64,000 bases of DNA from Prosopocoilus inquinatus. Taxonomy: Eukaryota; Arthropoda; Insecta; Coleoptera; Lucanidae. The notes beneath the pieces were generated by a model. It was not told the origin of the DNA and did no database searches. It saw only the letters and a list, made by a program, of their open reading frames with translations. Made by a program: the position numbers and the translations under genes. The number at the start of each line of letters is the position of its first letter. The first letter of the stretch is position 1. This document shows positions 44,282 through 55,539 of this stretch, piece after piece. Where the stretch lies: positions 50,127,001-50,191,000 of the forward strand of contig CM069876.1 of assembly GCA_036172665.1 (NCBI GenBank), in the 5' to 3' direction.

Positions 44282-44754
44282 ATAGAACATCAAAAAGTAA
44301 GGCCACTTTTTATATAATTCATTTTTTGGAAAAATGAAAAATAAAAAATGGCTTACTTTTAAACCTAAATTCGTCGAAAACGGTTCGGTTTATCGAAAAG
44401 CAACAAGAGAACCTTTTTGTGCCAAATAATCTAAAGAATACTTCCCGCGCGAGTTTTCCACGAATTGCGTCGAAAATAAAAAGTTAGGGATGAAATACTG
44501 AAAATCACCCCCTCGAAACCAACCCTTAAAAACGAGGGGGAGTCTGGCAAATACGTTGTTAACGCGCGGTTATATGCCCTATACCTGCGCTTAAAATATC
44601 AGTTTGATAAGTGAAAGGGTTCGGAAGATATTTCAAAAAGAAAGAAGAAAAATACTTTTCACCCTTTTGGTCCTTTCGGAGCATATAACTCCCTTATTAG
44701 TCACTTTTGGAAAAGAAATTATAAGAAAAGGTGACCTTATTTTTTGCCGTTCTA
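44282..44754. mobile_element. MITE-like element copy 4
   Basis: Same layout as copy 3, with a left terminus TAGAACATCAAAAAGTAAGG and a right terminus ending GCCGTTCTA. It has diverged slightly more. An 81-codon frame that starts inside it is not supported as a gene. Confidence 0.72.
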
Positions 44755-44860
44755 TTCATCCCGAAACTATCGCGGAGGGAGTTATTGAATCGCGATGTAT
44801 TATTAGGGGGCGTGCGGGACACGGTAATAACAATCTGTTACTTGCATAGCTTACGCATGA

Positions 44861-46195
44861 TTGCCTGCACTCGAAAACTCCGGATCACTCTTTTTTCCTG
44901 TGTGCGCATTTAGGTCGTCTTACGAAACACTTCCGGATTAAACCGAATGCAAAACGTCGTCGTGATTTGCATTCATCGTGGAAATCCAATAATCTCATCT
45001 CGACTCTCGTGCCCCCGGGGGCTTAAAATAAACAACCCCTCCTCCCGCGGTTGCCGCGCGTAGATCCGAAGAGCGCGAACTTCCCTAATTCAGGGAATCC
45101 GACCGGCCGCCGAATTTCTCGTAGTTTCACGCAGACCCGATACGCCCGCCCGCCCGCGCGGGCTTTCGAAACCCCCGCCGCGTTTAAAAATATGAGGAAA
45201 TTGACCTCCCTCACTGAAAGTTCCCGCGCTGCGTGAATTAATCGGCCATTAGAATTCACTTTGGCGACGTAAAAACCTAGGAATAACTTAGATGTCTCGC
45301 TCCGATACGTCACCCGTTCTTGGCCGGAGGGGAGCGGTGGCGAGGGGGTGCGTGTTTCAGAAGTTACAGCAAACGAAAGGGGTTCGTGTGTTGTAAGGGG
45401 CGAGATCGATGCCTGGGGTCATCGGCCATTTGATCACCAACAAAATAAACAGTTTCGGAAAGTAGTTCTAATGTTACCCTTTCTGCGAATCTTGCTTTTG
45501 GGGCGGCTTTCAAGGACACATTCGAATCCTCCTTTTTTTCGTGGAATCCGGAGAGAGACGTCGGAAATAATTACAATTCGGGGAGAAGAATTTGACTTAA
45601 AAATATTGTTGCGCTAAGTTTGGAATCAGGGGCGTAGTCAGAGTTAAGTACAATTGTTAAAGACAATAAATTAAATTTCATGATCTTGGCATTTTATCAC
45701 TAACAACAGAACTCCTCTAATGCGCGTTTAAGTATGTTTACACGTATTATGACTGTTTAAAGGGAGAGACATGAACACGCCTTGATCCTAATGAATCAGA
45801 TTAAGGTAAGCCTCAATCTGATTCGTTACGATCAAGGCTCCCTCCCCCCATCATCTAATCTTTGCACACGGCACGGAACTCAGCGGTTCTGCAGGTATAT
45901 GTCCAGGGGCGTCTCGCATTATATTTTATTTGCAAGTAATTCTTGGAACATAATTTCTATTGCTATATTTTTTTATCGCTACAACATTTGCAAAGATGGA
46001 GAATAAATAAATAAAAAAATAAATAAAAGGGACCCCCAGTTGACCCAACTGCCTTGGGGAAAGGAGTTTTCTTTGCACGACCTTTACGCTTACCCCCTCT
46101 GTTTTACCCCCTGTTTTTTACCCTCTGTAAATTACCGTTTCGATTAATTTGCACCTAGTCAGTCAAATTGGCACAACAAAAGAGAGAGAATAAAC
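44861..46195. other. Unique sequence, no supported gene
   Basis: Contains GC-rich DNA (45000-45240) with opposing 60-96-codon frames, and a hairpin (45779-45838) listed separately. A GCACACGGCACGGAACT fragment at 45863 is shared with 48028 and, in part, 46642. Nothing identifies a gene. Confidence 0.4.
45779..45838. repeat. Isolated hairpin, 24-bp arms
   Basis: Bases 45779-45802 pair with 45815-45838 with two mismatches around a 12-base loop. No copy of the arms was noticed elsewhere in the window. It could be a tiny foldback remnant or a hairpin RNA gene; the sequence alone does not decide. Confidence 0.8.
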
Positions 46196-46197
46196 GG

Positions 46198-46400
46198 GGA
46201 TTCCGGGGTAGCGAATGTTGCAGTAGTACTTCAGGGATCACTTTTAGGCCCTACATTATGAGCTTCAAATTGTAACAGTTTACCCTGAGCGGATGTTGAG
46301 ATGAAAGCGTTCGCAGACGAGCTTGAACTCGTGCGGTGAGCAAGCAAGACAAGCGAATGACCTCGAGATTATGAAACTAATTAGACGCTCAGAACAGATG
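46198..46400 (+). pseudogene. LINE reverse-transcriptase remnant
   Basis: In the + frame starting at 46203, the translation includes VVLQGSLLGPTL, which fits the QGSxLGPxLW motif of non-LTR reverse transcriptases. After a stop and a gap of about 10 codons, a stretch reading VEMKAFADELELV follows. It corresponds to the catalytic FADD-type motif region, with the second aspartate of the usual pair replaced. The spacing between the two motifs is shorter than in intact enzymes, and at least three in-frame stops are present. This is a dead fragment, probably of the R1/Jockey group. No second open frame or poly-A tail can be tied to it. Confidence 0.75.
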
Positions 46401-47195
46401 CTTGTAAGATAAGACTCTTTTTTTTTTTTTTACTAAATTTCATTACACACTGCCTTCACCCCCGCCTCCCCCTACTTGCTCTTTGTGTTTAAGTCAAAGA
46501 ATTCAAGGAAAACAAAAAAGTTTCTTTTTTTTTCGCGTCTCTCGATAAACAACAAACACCGTCTGAAACGTGATAACCTCTCATTTGTAAAATGTCATGT
46601 ACTCAGTGAAATATGAGATGGGATACATGTCGCTGTTTGTTGCACACGGCACGTCCGACCTAGTTTATTGAAAGTCGTAACAATATCGGAATTATTTGTC
46701 GCGGTCGGGCCGCGGCGGTGAAAATGAAAAAAGACGTGACCTTGATGTTTCGTCGCGCGCAGTTTCGAGAGAGTGAGTCATCGCCGCCCGCGACGTAGGT
46801 ATAAATTACGACGAACGCGACGCGGCAGATTTGCGCGAGCCTGTCTAAGAGAAAAAAAAAACGGAAATCTTTCCATTTTCGCTCGATAGATTTATTGCGA
46901 TTTTATCTGCGGCCATTAGACCGCGTTAGTCTTGCCTCGATAGGTCCCTGAACGTAGCAATTTGTAACTCGACCCCCTCCTCCTCACCCCCCTACTCGCA
47001 CCAATTTTAGATTACCGCCTTCGGTTTTTCACGTCACGTCCGAACTATGCCAATCAAATCGTTCAATCAACGATTTTTAATTTTCAATTTAAATGATATT
47101 CCCACTAAGAGCCGTGATGGAAAATAACAATTGCATTTTAGAATCTATTTTAAGCATCTGTTCCATAATAAAATGTTTTTTTATAAAGTTCAAGG
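46401..47195. other. Unique sequence with one duplicated segment
   Basis: The stretch at 46577-46655 (CTCTCATTTGTAAAATGTCA, TGTACTCAGTGAAATATGAG, GCACACGGCACG) is repeated at 47959-48040. Otherwise it holds T/A runs and a GC-rich patch around 46700-46830, with no supported gene. Confidence 0.5.
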
Positions 47196-47196
47196 T

Positions 47197-47635
47197 ATAC
47201 AAGAGAAATCTTAGCGCGACGATTGTGTTGTGTTATTGTCTACTCCCTGCGCTGAACGCGCGTGTGCACGAAAATCTTAGCGCAACGATTGTGTTGTGTT
47301 ATTGTCTACTCCCTACGCTGAACGCGCGAGTGAACGAAAATCTTAGCGCAAGGATTGTGTTGTGTTATTGTCTACTCCCTAAACTGAACGCGCCAGTGAA
47401 CGAGAATCTTAGCGCAACGGATTGTGTTGTGTTATTGTCTACTCCCTAAACTGAACGCGCCAGTGAACGAGAATCTTAGCGCAACGGATTGTGTTGTGTT
47501 ATTGTCTACTCCCTTCGCTGAACGCGCGATTGAACGAAAATCTTAGCGCAACGATTGTGTTGTGTTATTGTCTACTCCCTACGCTGAACGCGCAATTGAA
47601 CGAAAATCTTAGCGCAACGATTGTGTTGTTAAATA
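47197..47635 (+). repeat. 66-bp minisatellite, seven copies
   Basis: ATCTTAGCGCAACGATTGTG starts at 47208, 47274, 47340, 47406, 47473, 47540 and 47606 (period 66, twice 67). Each unit continues TTGTGTTATTGTCTACTCCC and CTGAACGCGC. Copies are nearly identical. The period of 66 keeps a + frame open from 47093 to 47449 (118 codons with a 22-residue repeat), but single-base insertions in later copies break it, so a protein is unlikely. Confidence 0.95.
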
Positions 47636-48775
47636 AATAGATTTACAAGCGAAATCCAATTTGAAAGAGGATGCGCCATTAAGTGATTGCGATTAATTGT
47701 CCCCAATCTTTAGGAACCGTCCGTGCAACTGCTTCTGCAAGAAGAAGATTCAGCGCAAGAATGTTTACGTTATTAAATGTGTGAGTAAGTTACACGTCGA
47801 AGTCAGCCGAACGTAAGATTTTCAATTTCTTGCAGCCACGAAGAAAAAATATTTAATTTCATTTAATCTGTCACTCGGCGACAAAGCTTTCGTTTAGAAA
47901 TCGAATCGCCAGCATATTTCTGCGAACGTAAACTTTACGTCATTGTAACATGTACCTACCTCTCACTTGTGAAATGTCATGTACTCAGTGAAATATGAGA
48001 TTGGATGCACGTTACTGTTTTGTTGCACACGGCACGGAACTTTACCTTGAGAGGCGAGTGCATTAATGTTCGAAACTGAAACGCCGCGCTATTTAGCAGG
48101 GAAAACTTTGTCGAATAGACACGGAAGGTCTTCGAACAGAACACCCCCCCCCTCTCCCCCTGTAAGCGCCTTTAAAACTCAAACTGGCCGCCGAACAAAA
48201 AAAAATCGAGCGGCGGATCATTGGTTAAAAAGTGTAGGTTGCGTCATCAGTAAAACGAACGAGGGTGGTTCCGTTGCTTTTCAGAGTAACAACTAGTTAG
48301 GGCGGCGACCACCCCTAAATTTTTAGATAAATAACCCGCGGTCGTTACACGAATAATATGATCTACCCTCCATTTTAATTGGTAATGCTTCGGTTTACCT
48401 AAGTTCGCAAGTTACAGTAAGTCAAGTAGTAATTGGGTTGGGCGGGGCGGGGGGGCGATTGAGGTGGTAGGGAGGGGTTTTAGGGTCTGCATTAGAATGA
48501 AACTTTAATCAGTTTCCTGGGTTTGCGAGGTCGAGACAGTTAGAAACATCGTTTGCAATTCTAACTTCGATCTGAATGTGAATGTGTTGAATGGCGTCAA
48601 GAGAAGTAAGTTGTTACGGTTTGAAAATTCTTTGCAATTATTTCCCGGGCATTATTTTTATTGTACTTCACCTCGTGCAATGTTTGTTTTTTTTTTGTTG
48701 TTGTTGTTGTCCGCACTATCGCGTCACAAACAAACGAAAGCAAAAGTTCACGACTACGGTTCAACTATACTCGCA
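47636..48775. other. Unique sequence with the second copy of the 46.6-kb duplication
   Basis: 47959-48040 matches 46577-46655 at about 85-90 percent by eye. C and G runs lie at 48144-48152 and 48440-48457. No supported gene. Confidence 0.45.
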
Positions 48776-50220
48776 CAATCCGTTTGCCATCAGCCAAAAA
48801 AAAAAATCCACCGCGGCTTACGTTGTCACGATGAGATTATTATTAGGCAAAAAGTAAAACAAATTTAATTATTGCAATCATATGCGTTACAAAATTGTGC
48901 GTCATCAATCAGCATCCATTAAAGGTTCCGGTAGGTCAACCGCGTTGCACACGCTCGCATTCCGCGTTGCCTAAAAAAAAAAAAACAGTGCTCGAATAAT
49001 TATATAATTCTTTGCACCACGCACGGGATTTTATTTGTGACTTGGACAGTTCCAGAGCTCAAGAACTCCACAACTTCCGACTTAATTATAACCTAAAAAT
49101 GTAAGCGTGTCATTTTACGCGTGCCAATTAAGAATGAGGCAATTAGAGCGTCTTCTCGTAGAGAACGAATTTAGGCAAGAGTTAGTTGAGGCTGACGCCC
49201 GAGAGCTTCGAGCTTTGGACCGGACCCCCGACCATCGGGGCATAAGCCAATCGTGACGTAACAAAAAAAAAATATATATATATACCCACCGCGGCTTAAC
49301 ATTGTCAGGATGAGATTATTATTAGGCAAAAAGTAAAACAAATTTAATTATTGCAATCACATGCGTTACAAAATAGTGCGGCATCAATCAGCGTCCATTA
49401 TAGGTTTCGGTAGGTTAACCGCGTTGCACACGCTCGCATTCCGCGTTGCCAAAAAAAACAGTGCAGACTTAAAAGTGCTCGAATAAATATGTAGTTCTTT
49501 GCAGCACGTACGGGATTTTTTTTGACTTGGACAGTACCAGAGCTTAAGAACTCCACAAACTTCGATTTAATTAAAATCTAAAAATGTTTACGCGTGCCAA
49601 TTAAGAATGAGGCAATTAGAGCGTCTCGTCGTAGAGAACGAATTTAGGCAAGGGTTAGTTGAGGCTGGCGCCCGAGAACTTAGAGCTTTGGACCGGACCC
49701 CCGACCACCGGGGCATAAGCCAATCGTGACGTTACCAAAAAAAAAATATATATATATACCCACCGCGGCTTAACATTGTCAGGATGAGATTATTATTAGG
49801 CAAAAAGTAAAACAAACTTAATTATTGCAATCACATGCGTTACAAAATTGTGCGGCATCAATCAGCATCCATTAAAGGTTTCGGTAGGTCAACCGCGTTG
49901 CACACGCTCGCATTCCGCGTTGCCTAAAACAAAAAACAGTGCAGACTTAAAAGTGCTCGAGTAAATATGTAATTCTTTGCAGCACGTACGGGAATTTTTT
50001 TGTGACTTGGACAGTTCCAGAGCTTAAGAACTCCGCAACCTCCGATTTAATTAAAATCTAAAAATGTTTACGCGTGCCAATTAAGAATGAGGCAGTTAGA
50101 GCGTCTTTTTGTAGAGAACGAATTCAGGCAAGGGTTAGTTGAGGCTGGCGCCCTAGAACTTCGAGCTTTGGACCGGACCCCCAACCACCGGGGCATAAGC
50201 CGATTGTGACGTAGAATTTA
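48776..50220 (+). repeat. ~475-bp tandem triplicate
   Basis: ATGAGATTATTATTAGGCAA occurs at about 48831, 49310 and 49784 (periods 479 and 474). Units hold TTAATTATTGCAATCA, GTCAACCGCGTTGCACACGC, TGCGCGTGCC-like and GCGTGCCAATTAAGAATGAG blocks, and end GGACCGGACCCCCGACCA then CGGGGCATAAGCC. A (TA)n tract (49272-49284, 49747-49758) separates copies. Copies are about 90 percent alike by eye. After the third copy come degenerate GACTCTAAACT-like words (50225-50290). Confidence 0.9.
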
Positions 50221-51020
50221 AATCTGACTATAAACTTATCTGACTCACTGACTCTAAACTAAACTAATGTGACTAATTGACTCTACCGAACTACCCGTGA
50301 CTGCCTGGAATTTGAAAAACGGACAAGTCGAAGAAAAATCAAAACTAGAAAGAAAATAATAAAGAAACATTGTAGGAACACACGAAAAACCGTCTCCCCC
50401 CTCATCTAATTTACGTGTCTTAGCATGGATTTTTACACAAACCGAGGCGAAAACGAAACGCGGGAAGAAATTAGTCAGTGTTTGGATTTAAGCCGCCGCC
50501 GCCGCCGCCGCCGCGCCGATGAAGGTTTCTCGCTTCGTTATTAAACTCGGTTTCCTGCGAGGCTTCTTTTGGCAAATTACTCCTTCAGTGGCTTTCCATT
50601 CTTTTCATTACGACCTCCCCCACCTCCTCCTCCTCCTCCTCCTCCACCACCCCCCGTTGATTTCGAGGACGCCCCAATTTGAGCGCGCAATAAGAGAGGG
50701 CCGGGAGAATTCACTCCTTTATGCCTCTCTTAATGAAGGAGTCTCTTTTGAACGGCGATAATCATAATATTACCGGGGGGGAGGCCTCTAGATTGGTGGA
50801 AAAGATTAGTCCCACGCATAAAAGATTTTCGCTCGGGAAGCAACAGATACCGGAGGAAATTATTCTGAACCGCCGCACTAATCCCCGCGTTACGTTTTAA
50901 TTTGTTAATTGAAGGCCAAACAATCTGAAATGTAAAAGTGGAAGACCTAACTGTACGAATTTGCTGTTTATTACGATTACCACATCATAAAATAAGTTAT
51001 ATTGGTGACAGAGGATGGAT
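50221..51020. other. Unique sequence with triplet runs
   Basis: Contains a (GCC)n run at about 50491-50516 and a (CTC)n run at about 50619-50648. An 80-codon + frame (50519-50761) crosses the CTC run and is unrecognised. Confidence 0.45.
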
Positions 51021-51027
51021 TTATTAA

Positions 51028-51325
51028 AAACTCGGTTTATTTAATACAATAACCTTTTGCAAACTCGGCTTATTTAAAACAATAACATTTTGCAAACTCG
51101 GCTTATTTAAAACAATAACATTTTGCAAACTCGGCTTATTTAAAACAATAACATTATGCAAACTCGGCTTATTTAAAACAATAACCTTTTGCAAACTCGG
51201 CTTATTTAAAACAATAACATTTTGCAAACTCGGCTTATTTAAAACAATAACCTTTTGCAAACTCGGCTTATTTAAAACAATAACATTTTGCAAACTCGGC
51301 TTATTTAAAACAATAACCCTTCGCA
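51028..51325 (+). repeat. 33-bp minisatellite, nine copies
   Basis: CTCGGCTTATTTAAAACAAT is spaced exactly 33 bp (CTCGG at 51031, 51064, 51097, 51130 and so on). Only a few positions vary (ATT/CTT before GCAAA). The perfect phase keeps an 11-residue-periodic minus frame open (51024-51326), which is a by-product. The very low divergence indicates recent expansion. Confidence 0.96.
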
Positions 51326-52675
51326 ATTATTGCATAATGTTCATTAAACAAGGGCGGAATAATAATAATGCGTGCACGAAATAATCGCGGAGAGAAAATA
51401 TAAAGTTGCTCCGACTATGATGAAACGGAGTGGGTGGCGGGGGGAAAATGCTTCTCTTGCATACTTCGCCAACCCCAAACGGAGAACCCCGGGGGGATTT
51501 TCGAGTCGGGGGCATATTTTCATATCGTTGCGGATCCCAATAACGATCACTTTGTTAAGCAAACAAGCGTAAGATTACATTCCTTTCGAGTCTGTAATAC
51601 GGTTTCGCCCTCACCGCGCGATCTCCCCGGGTGTTTTTCGTTCGCAAACCAGCACCACCAAGTGACGTGCTTAGTTTGTGCTTTCAACGTCATTCTTCGC
51701 TTGTTATTATTATTATTTTTTTTATTTTGTATTGGAAATCTTACATTTTACCAGAAAACCGCCGCGGATGAAACGACGCTGTCGCCGAACGAAAGTCACG
51801 CGTACAAATCGCTTAGGAACAAAAAAAGAGGGCGAAATATTAACGTCGCGGGTTTGGTAGACGCGGATTATCCGAGAGTATGACTGAAATAGAATTAATA
51901 ATTACCGGTTATTATATTATTTTAATTTTTGAAATTTTAAATCCAGCTCGAAACGTAATAATTAAAAAAATCATCTGCTTTAAGATCTGTACTCACTTCG
52001 TTGTATGTCACTTGCGACCCATTGCCCTGCGTAGCATAAGCAAAACATTGTTTCTTATTATTATTATTATTATTATTATTAATTTTTTTTTTTTTTGAAA
52101 TTTACGCTTTATCAGAAATTGAGACGACGCTGACGCCGAACGAAACTCTTGTGCGTCCCATCCCAAACGAAATTCTGACTCTCGTTCTCACCTCTGGGGT
52201 GATGTATAGCGCGAGGTGGCACTCAAAGTTCGAGGAATTCGCCGCCCGCGGGAGTTGTTCTTCATTTAGGTAATAAATCTCTACAAAGAGGATGTCGACT
52301 CGCAGATGAATAATTCCTCGCGGAAATTGCCCCGAGTTTGGAAAACTTTCGGATTCCGGAAGGAACCAACCGCCGCGATCCCCCCCCCCCCAACCCCCCG
52401 ACGCGAGGTGGCACGTGTTTTGAATTTCCCGTTTCTGCTCTCTGTCTCTTTCGAGCGGGCGAAAGTTTCGGCACGACAACTGTTTTGGTTTACGTGAACG
52501 CACCGCGAATTAAATTTCTCGAATTTCGCGAATTTCTCGAATTTCGAATTAATCGAAAATTGCATTTCACGCGCACACGTTCACATTACAACGAGAGCGT
52601 TTCATCATTTCACTCGCGCTTAATCAGAAAACTAAACTCTAACGACACATAAATTAAGTAGAGTCTGCACGTCTT
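51326..52675. other. Unique sequence with dispersed short repeats
   Basis: ATT runs near 51703-51720 and 52058-52081 are each followed by a related stretch (51750-51800 and 52100-52145, sharing ACGACGCTGNCGCCGAACGA). CATTGCCCTGCGTAGCATAA at 52018 belongs to a three-copy dispersed family. The frames at 51434-51883 and 52102-52503 (149 and 133 codons) have no recognisable domain and overlap low-complexity DNA. Confidence 0.4.
52018..52052 (+). repeat. Dispersed ATCGCCCTGTATAGCGTAGG family, three copies
   Basis: Related sequences occur at 52018-52052, 57768-57810 and 62598-62632. All carry CATYGCCCTGYRT, then GCAAAACRT; two continue TGTTTNTTA/TGTTTAGTA. They are preceded by (ATT)-rich or AT-rich DNA in two cases. 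Probably ends of an old short mobile element. Confidence 0.6.
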
Positions 52676-52679
52676 GTAA

Positions 52680-54370
52680 ACTTAACATACGTGTCAGAAT
52701 CGATAACAAAGTGCGGCAGCAGAAGTCAAACTCTGTTACAGTTTAATTCCCCAGGTTTCTTTTTTAAATTCATGTGCGGTGCGTTTTAGTCGTTGCTCAT
52801 ATTAGATTTCTTTGTTCCGGCAGAGAAATCCGCTTATTTAATTTCTTATCGTCGCACGCGACGCAACGCCAGCTCAGCGGACGGCGAATCTGTAAATTTC
52901 CAGCGCGTCGTACATACTTCAGTGAATTGCTGTAATTTATTTTGGAAAATTCGAATCAACCGCGGCGATAACTGTTATCATTTGTGCTTTGTGAGCCTGC
53001 GAAGTTGTTGTAAACAGCTTATTCCAAGCGGATCTTCCGTTTCTGCGTTAAACTATCAGGTAGGTATTTAGGTGACGCCATTCCAACGGAGGCCCATCCT
53101 CATATTAGATTTCTTTGTTCCCACAGAGAAATCCGCTTATTTGATTCCTCGTCGTTCGACGCGACGCAACGCCAGTTCAGCGAACAGCGAATCTGTAAAT
53201 TTCCGGCGCGTGGTACATACTTCCGTGAATTATTATAATTTATTATGCAAAATTCAAATCAGCCGCGGCGGTAATTGGCATTATTTGTGCTTCGTGAACA
53301 TGTGGAGTTGTTGTAAACAGCTCATTCCAAGCAGATCTTCCGTTTCTGCGTTAAACAGTTAGACAGGTATTTAGGTAACGCCATTCCAACGGCGACCCAT
53401 GCTCATGTGAAATCTCTTTGTTCCCAAAGAGAAATTCGCTTATTTGATTCCTCGTCGTTCCAGGCGACGCAACTCCAGCTCAACGAACGGCGAATCTGTA
53501 AATTTCCGGCGCGTGGTACATACTTCCGTGATTTGTTGTAATTTATTATGCAAAATTCGCATCAGCAGCAGTAATAACTGGCATTATATGAGCTGCTTGA
53601 ACCTGTGGAGTTGTAGACAGCTTATTCCAAGCGGATCTTTTCTGCGTTAATCGGTCAGGTAGGTATTTAAGTGACGCCATTCTAAGAACGACCCATGCTC
53701 ATATGAGATTTCTTTGTTCTCACAGAGAAATCCGCTTATTTAAATTCCCATCGTTGCACGCGACGCAAGACCAGCTCAGCGAACGTCGAACCTGTAAATT
53801 TCCGGCGCGTGGTACGTACTTCCGTGAATTGTAATTTACTGTGCAAAATTCGAATCAGCCGCGACGGTAACTGGCATTCTCTGAGCTTCGTGAACATGCG
53901 GACTTGTTGTAAGCGCTGATCTGCCGTCTCTGCGTTCAATGGTCAGGTATTTAAGTGACGCCATTCTAAAGACGACCCACGCTCATATGAGATTTCTTTG
54001 CTCTCACAGAGAAATCCGCTCGTTTAATGTCTCATCGTCGCACGCGACGCAACGCCAGCTCAGCGGACGTCGAGCCTGTAAATTTCCGGCGCGTGGTAAG
54101 TACTTCTGTGGATTGTTGTAATTTATTGTGCAAAATTCGAATCAGCCGCGACGGTAACTGGCATTCTTTGAGCTTCGTGAACATGCGGAGTTGTTGCAAA
54201 CAGCTGATCTGCCGTCTCTGCGTTAAACGGTCAGGTATTTAGGTGACGCCGTTCCAACGACGACCCATGCTCATATTAGATTTCTTTGTTCCCACAGAGA
54301 AATCCGCATAGTTAATTCCTCGTTGTTCCACGCGACGCAACGCCGGCTCAGCGAACCGCCACGAGAGTTC
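52680..54370 (+). repeat. ~300-bp family, block 1: leader plus six units
   Basis: A leader at 52690-52795 (GTCAGAATCGATAACAAAGT, GTGCGGTGCGTTTTAGTCGT) is followed by units whose GATTTCTTTGTTC block lies at about 52805, 53108, 53409, 53706, 53991 and 54279 (periods 285-303). In each unit GATTTCTTTGTTCCCACAGAGAAATC folds as a small hairpin. Next come CGCGACGCAACGCCAGCTCA, AAATTTCCGGCGCGTGGTAC, TTATTGTGCAAAATTCGAATCAG-like, TTCCAAGCGGATCT and GTATTTAGGTGACGCC blocks. Frames on both strands are shared by copies without a recognisable domain. Confidence 0.93.
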
Positions 54371-54489
54371 GCTGCGACGACGTCTAACACTTGAACGAAA
54401 CCGACAACAAGATATAATTTAACCATCTTCCGGACCACAAAACTGTAACGTATCGTTTAATACTGTCATTTGGTTAACGCATGCCGCTT

Positions 54490-54690
54490 ATTACTCAGTT
54501 ATTTCAGCCCTTGGAGGACGGGCTCCGCAATGCATGGTGTCAGCCTGGGGGGGGGGGGGTTGTTCTCCTAGCGCCCTGGATCTTTCTGACTCCGCTCTTC
54601 TTCAACTGAGTACCGGCTCGCGACCTTTCTCAGCGCAGACTTGCGACCATTCTCGTTAATTATTCAGGAAGCTAAAGTAAGTTAATTCAT
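54490..54690 (+). mobile_element. Tail module of the ~300-bp family
   Basis: CAGCCCTTGGAGGACGGGCT (54507), then GTACCGGCTCGCGACC (54619) and TTAATTATTCAGG (54656), match in order the reverse complement of 63360-63540. In both places the ~300-bp repeat lies on the same side, within about 150 bp. The module is therefore a conserved end of an element that carries the array. A run of 12 G (54547-54558) interrupts this copy. Confidence 0.7.
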
Positions 54691-55535
54691 TCAGGTGGTA
54701 GCAACGCCTGTGCAGACCAGCTCAGTGGAGAAGAAGCGTCGCCGGGGCAATCTGTTTTCCATAACTTAGAAGATTTCACCCCCCATCTTTTAACTTCCTT
54801 GTAAATGTGTCCGTCGGTTCTGCAAACCGTTTGGTTTGGGTGGATAAATTTCGAAAGAACATTTTTCCTCTCAACTAGTTTGCGAAGTAAATGTGCAATG
54901 AAAACTTGAGTTTCTGCTTTGCAAAGCAAACTCGTTCCACCTTTGTTTCCTTTTCCTTTTTTTTTTTACTTCCACTTGGCAGCTAGCTATTCAAAGCAGA
55001 GCTTCACAGTTCGCCGGATAAATTACGCGCTTTTTCCTCTCTCTCTCTCTCTCGAGGAGGAGGAGGATGAGGAGGAAACTCGTTGGCCTCTCGACTTCGA
55101 CATTCCGCCCCGCACGTACGTAGACGTCGTAGATGCCATACAAGCGAAAAATCACACATCCACTTTCGTACTCCGGCGAGCTCGAGGACTTCCTTCTCTC
55201 TCGCGTTGTTTTCCTCGTGTTTTTTTTTTCTTCTTTCTTTTTATGCTCGCCAGCCAATTTGCATGCACAGGGAAAACTCTCCACCTCCTCCATGAATGCA
55301 GTTCGCATAAAATAACAAATTTTCTACTAACTGATTTACATTTATTTAAACGACGGACATTCTCATTATACGTACTGTACACTCTGGAAACACGGAAGTG
55401 GAACGGGTTGCCTGCTTAGAAGAATTTTTATGATTCTCGAAGTTTGAAAATATATTTAGTCGATTTGGTGGAATAAAACGAAACATCGATCGTGCCCGAC
55501 AGCACAACAAATAAATGAAATAGGGTGTGTAAACT
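54691..55535. other. Unique sequence with CT and GGA microsatellites
   Basis: CTCTCTCTCTCTC at about 55039-55053 is followed by GAGGAGGAGGAGGATGAGGA. The long + frame here (54919-55419, 166 codons) includes these runs and poly-T, and opposing frames overlap it. It is not supported as a gene. Confidence 0.45.
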
Positions 55536-55539
55536 CAAT

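Larger units (their letters stand above)
42536..44860 (+). repeat. ~620-bp tandem unit with embedded inverted-repeat element
   Basis: From 43.5 kb on, a 620-623-bp unit repeats. It consists of a GCATGCGGGATACGG core (43563, 44184; variant at 44808), a CTAGATTCACTATTCTATTG linker and the inverted-repeat element described at 42575, 43040, 43661 and 44282. The equal spacing of element ends (43511, 44131, about 44754) shows that host repeat and element were amplified together after insertion. The first element pair (42.57-43.51 kb) abuts without the core between. Confidence 0.85.

Noticed and set aside
47208..47640. Regularly spaced repeats suggesting a CRISPR array
   Set aside because: The whole 66-bp unit is conserved, so there are no unique spacers; the context is eukaryotic.
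51024..51326. 100-codon minus frame with an 11-residue repeat
   Set aside because: Produced by a 33-bp minisatellite in phase with the reading frame; no gene context.
52102..52503. 133-codon minus-strand frame
   Set aside because: Overlapped by several frames on both strands in a C-rich, low-complexity stretch; no domain.
54919..55419. 166-codon open frame
   Set aside because: Runs through CT, GGA and poly-T simple repeats and is overlapped by opposing frames; composition follows the microsatellites.
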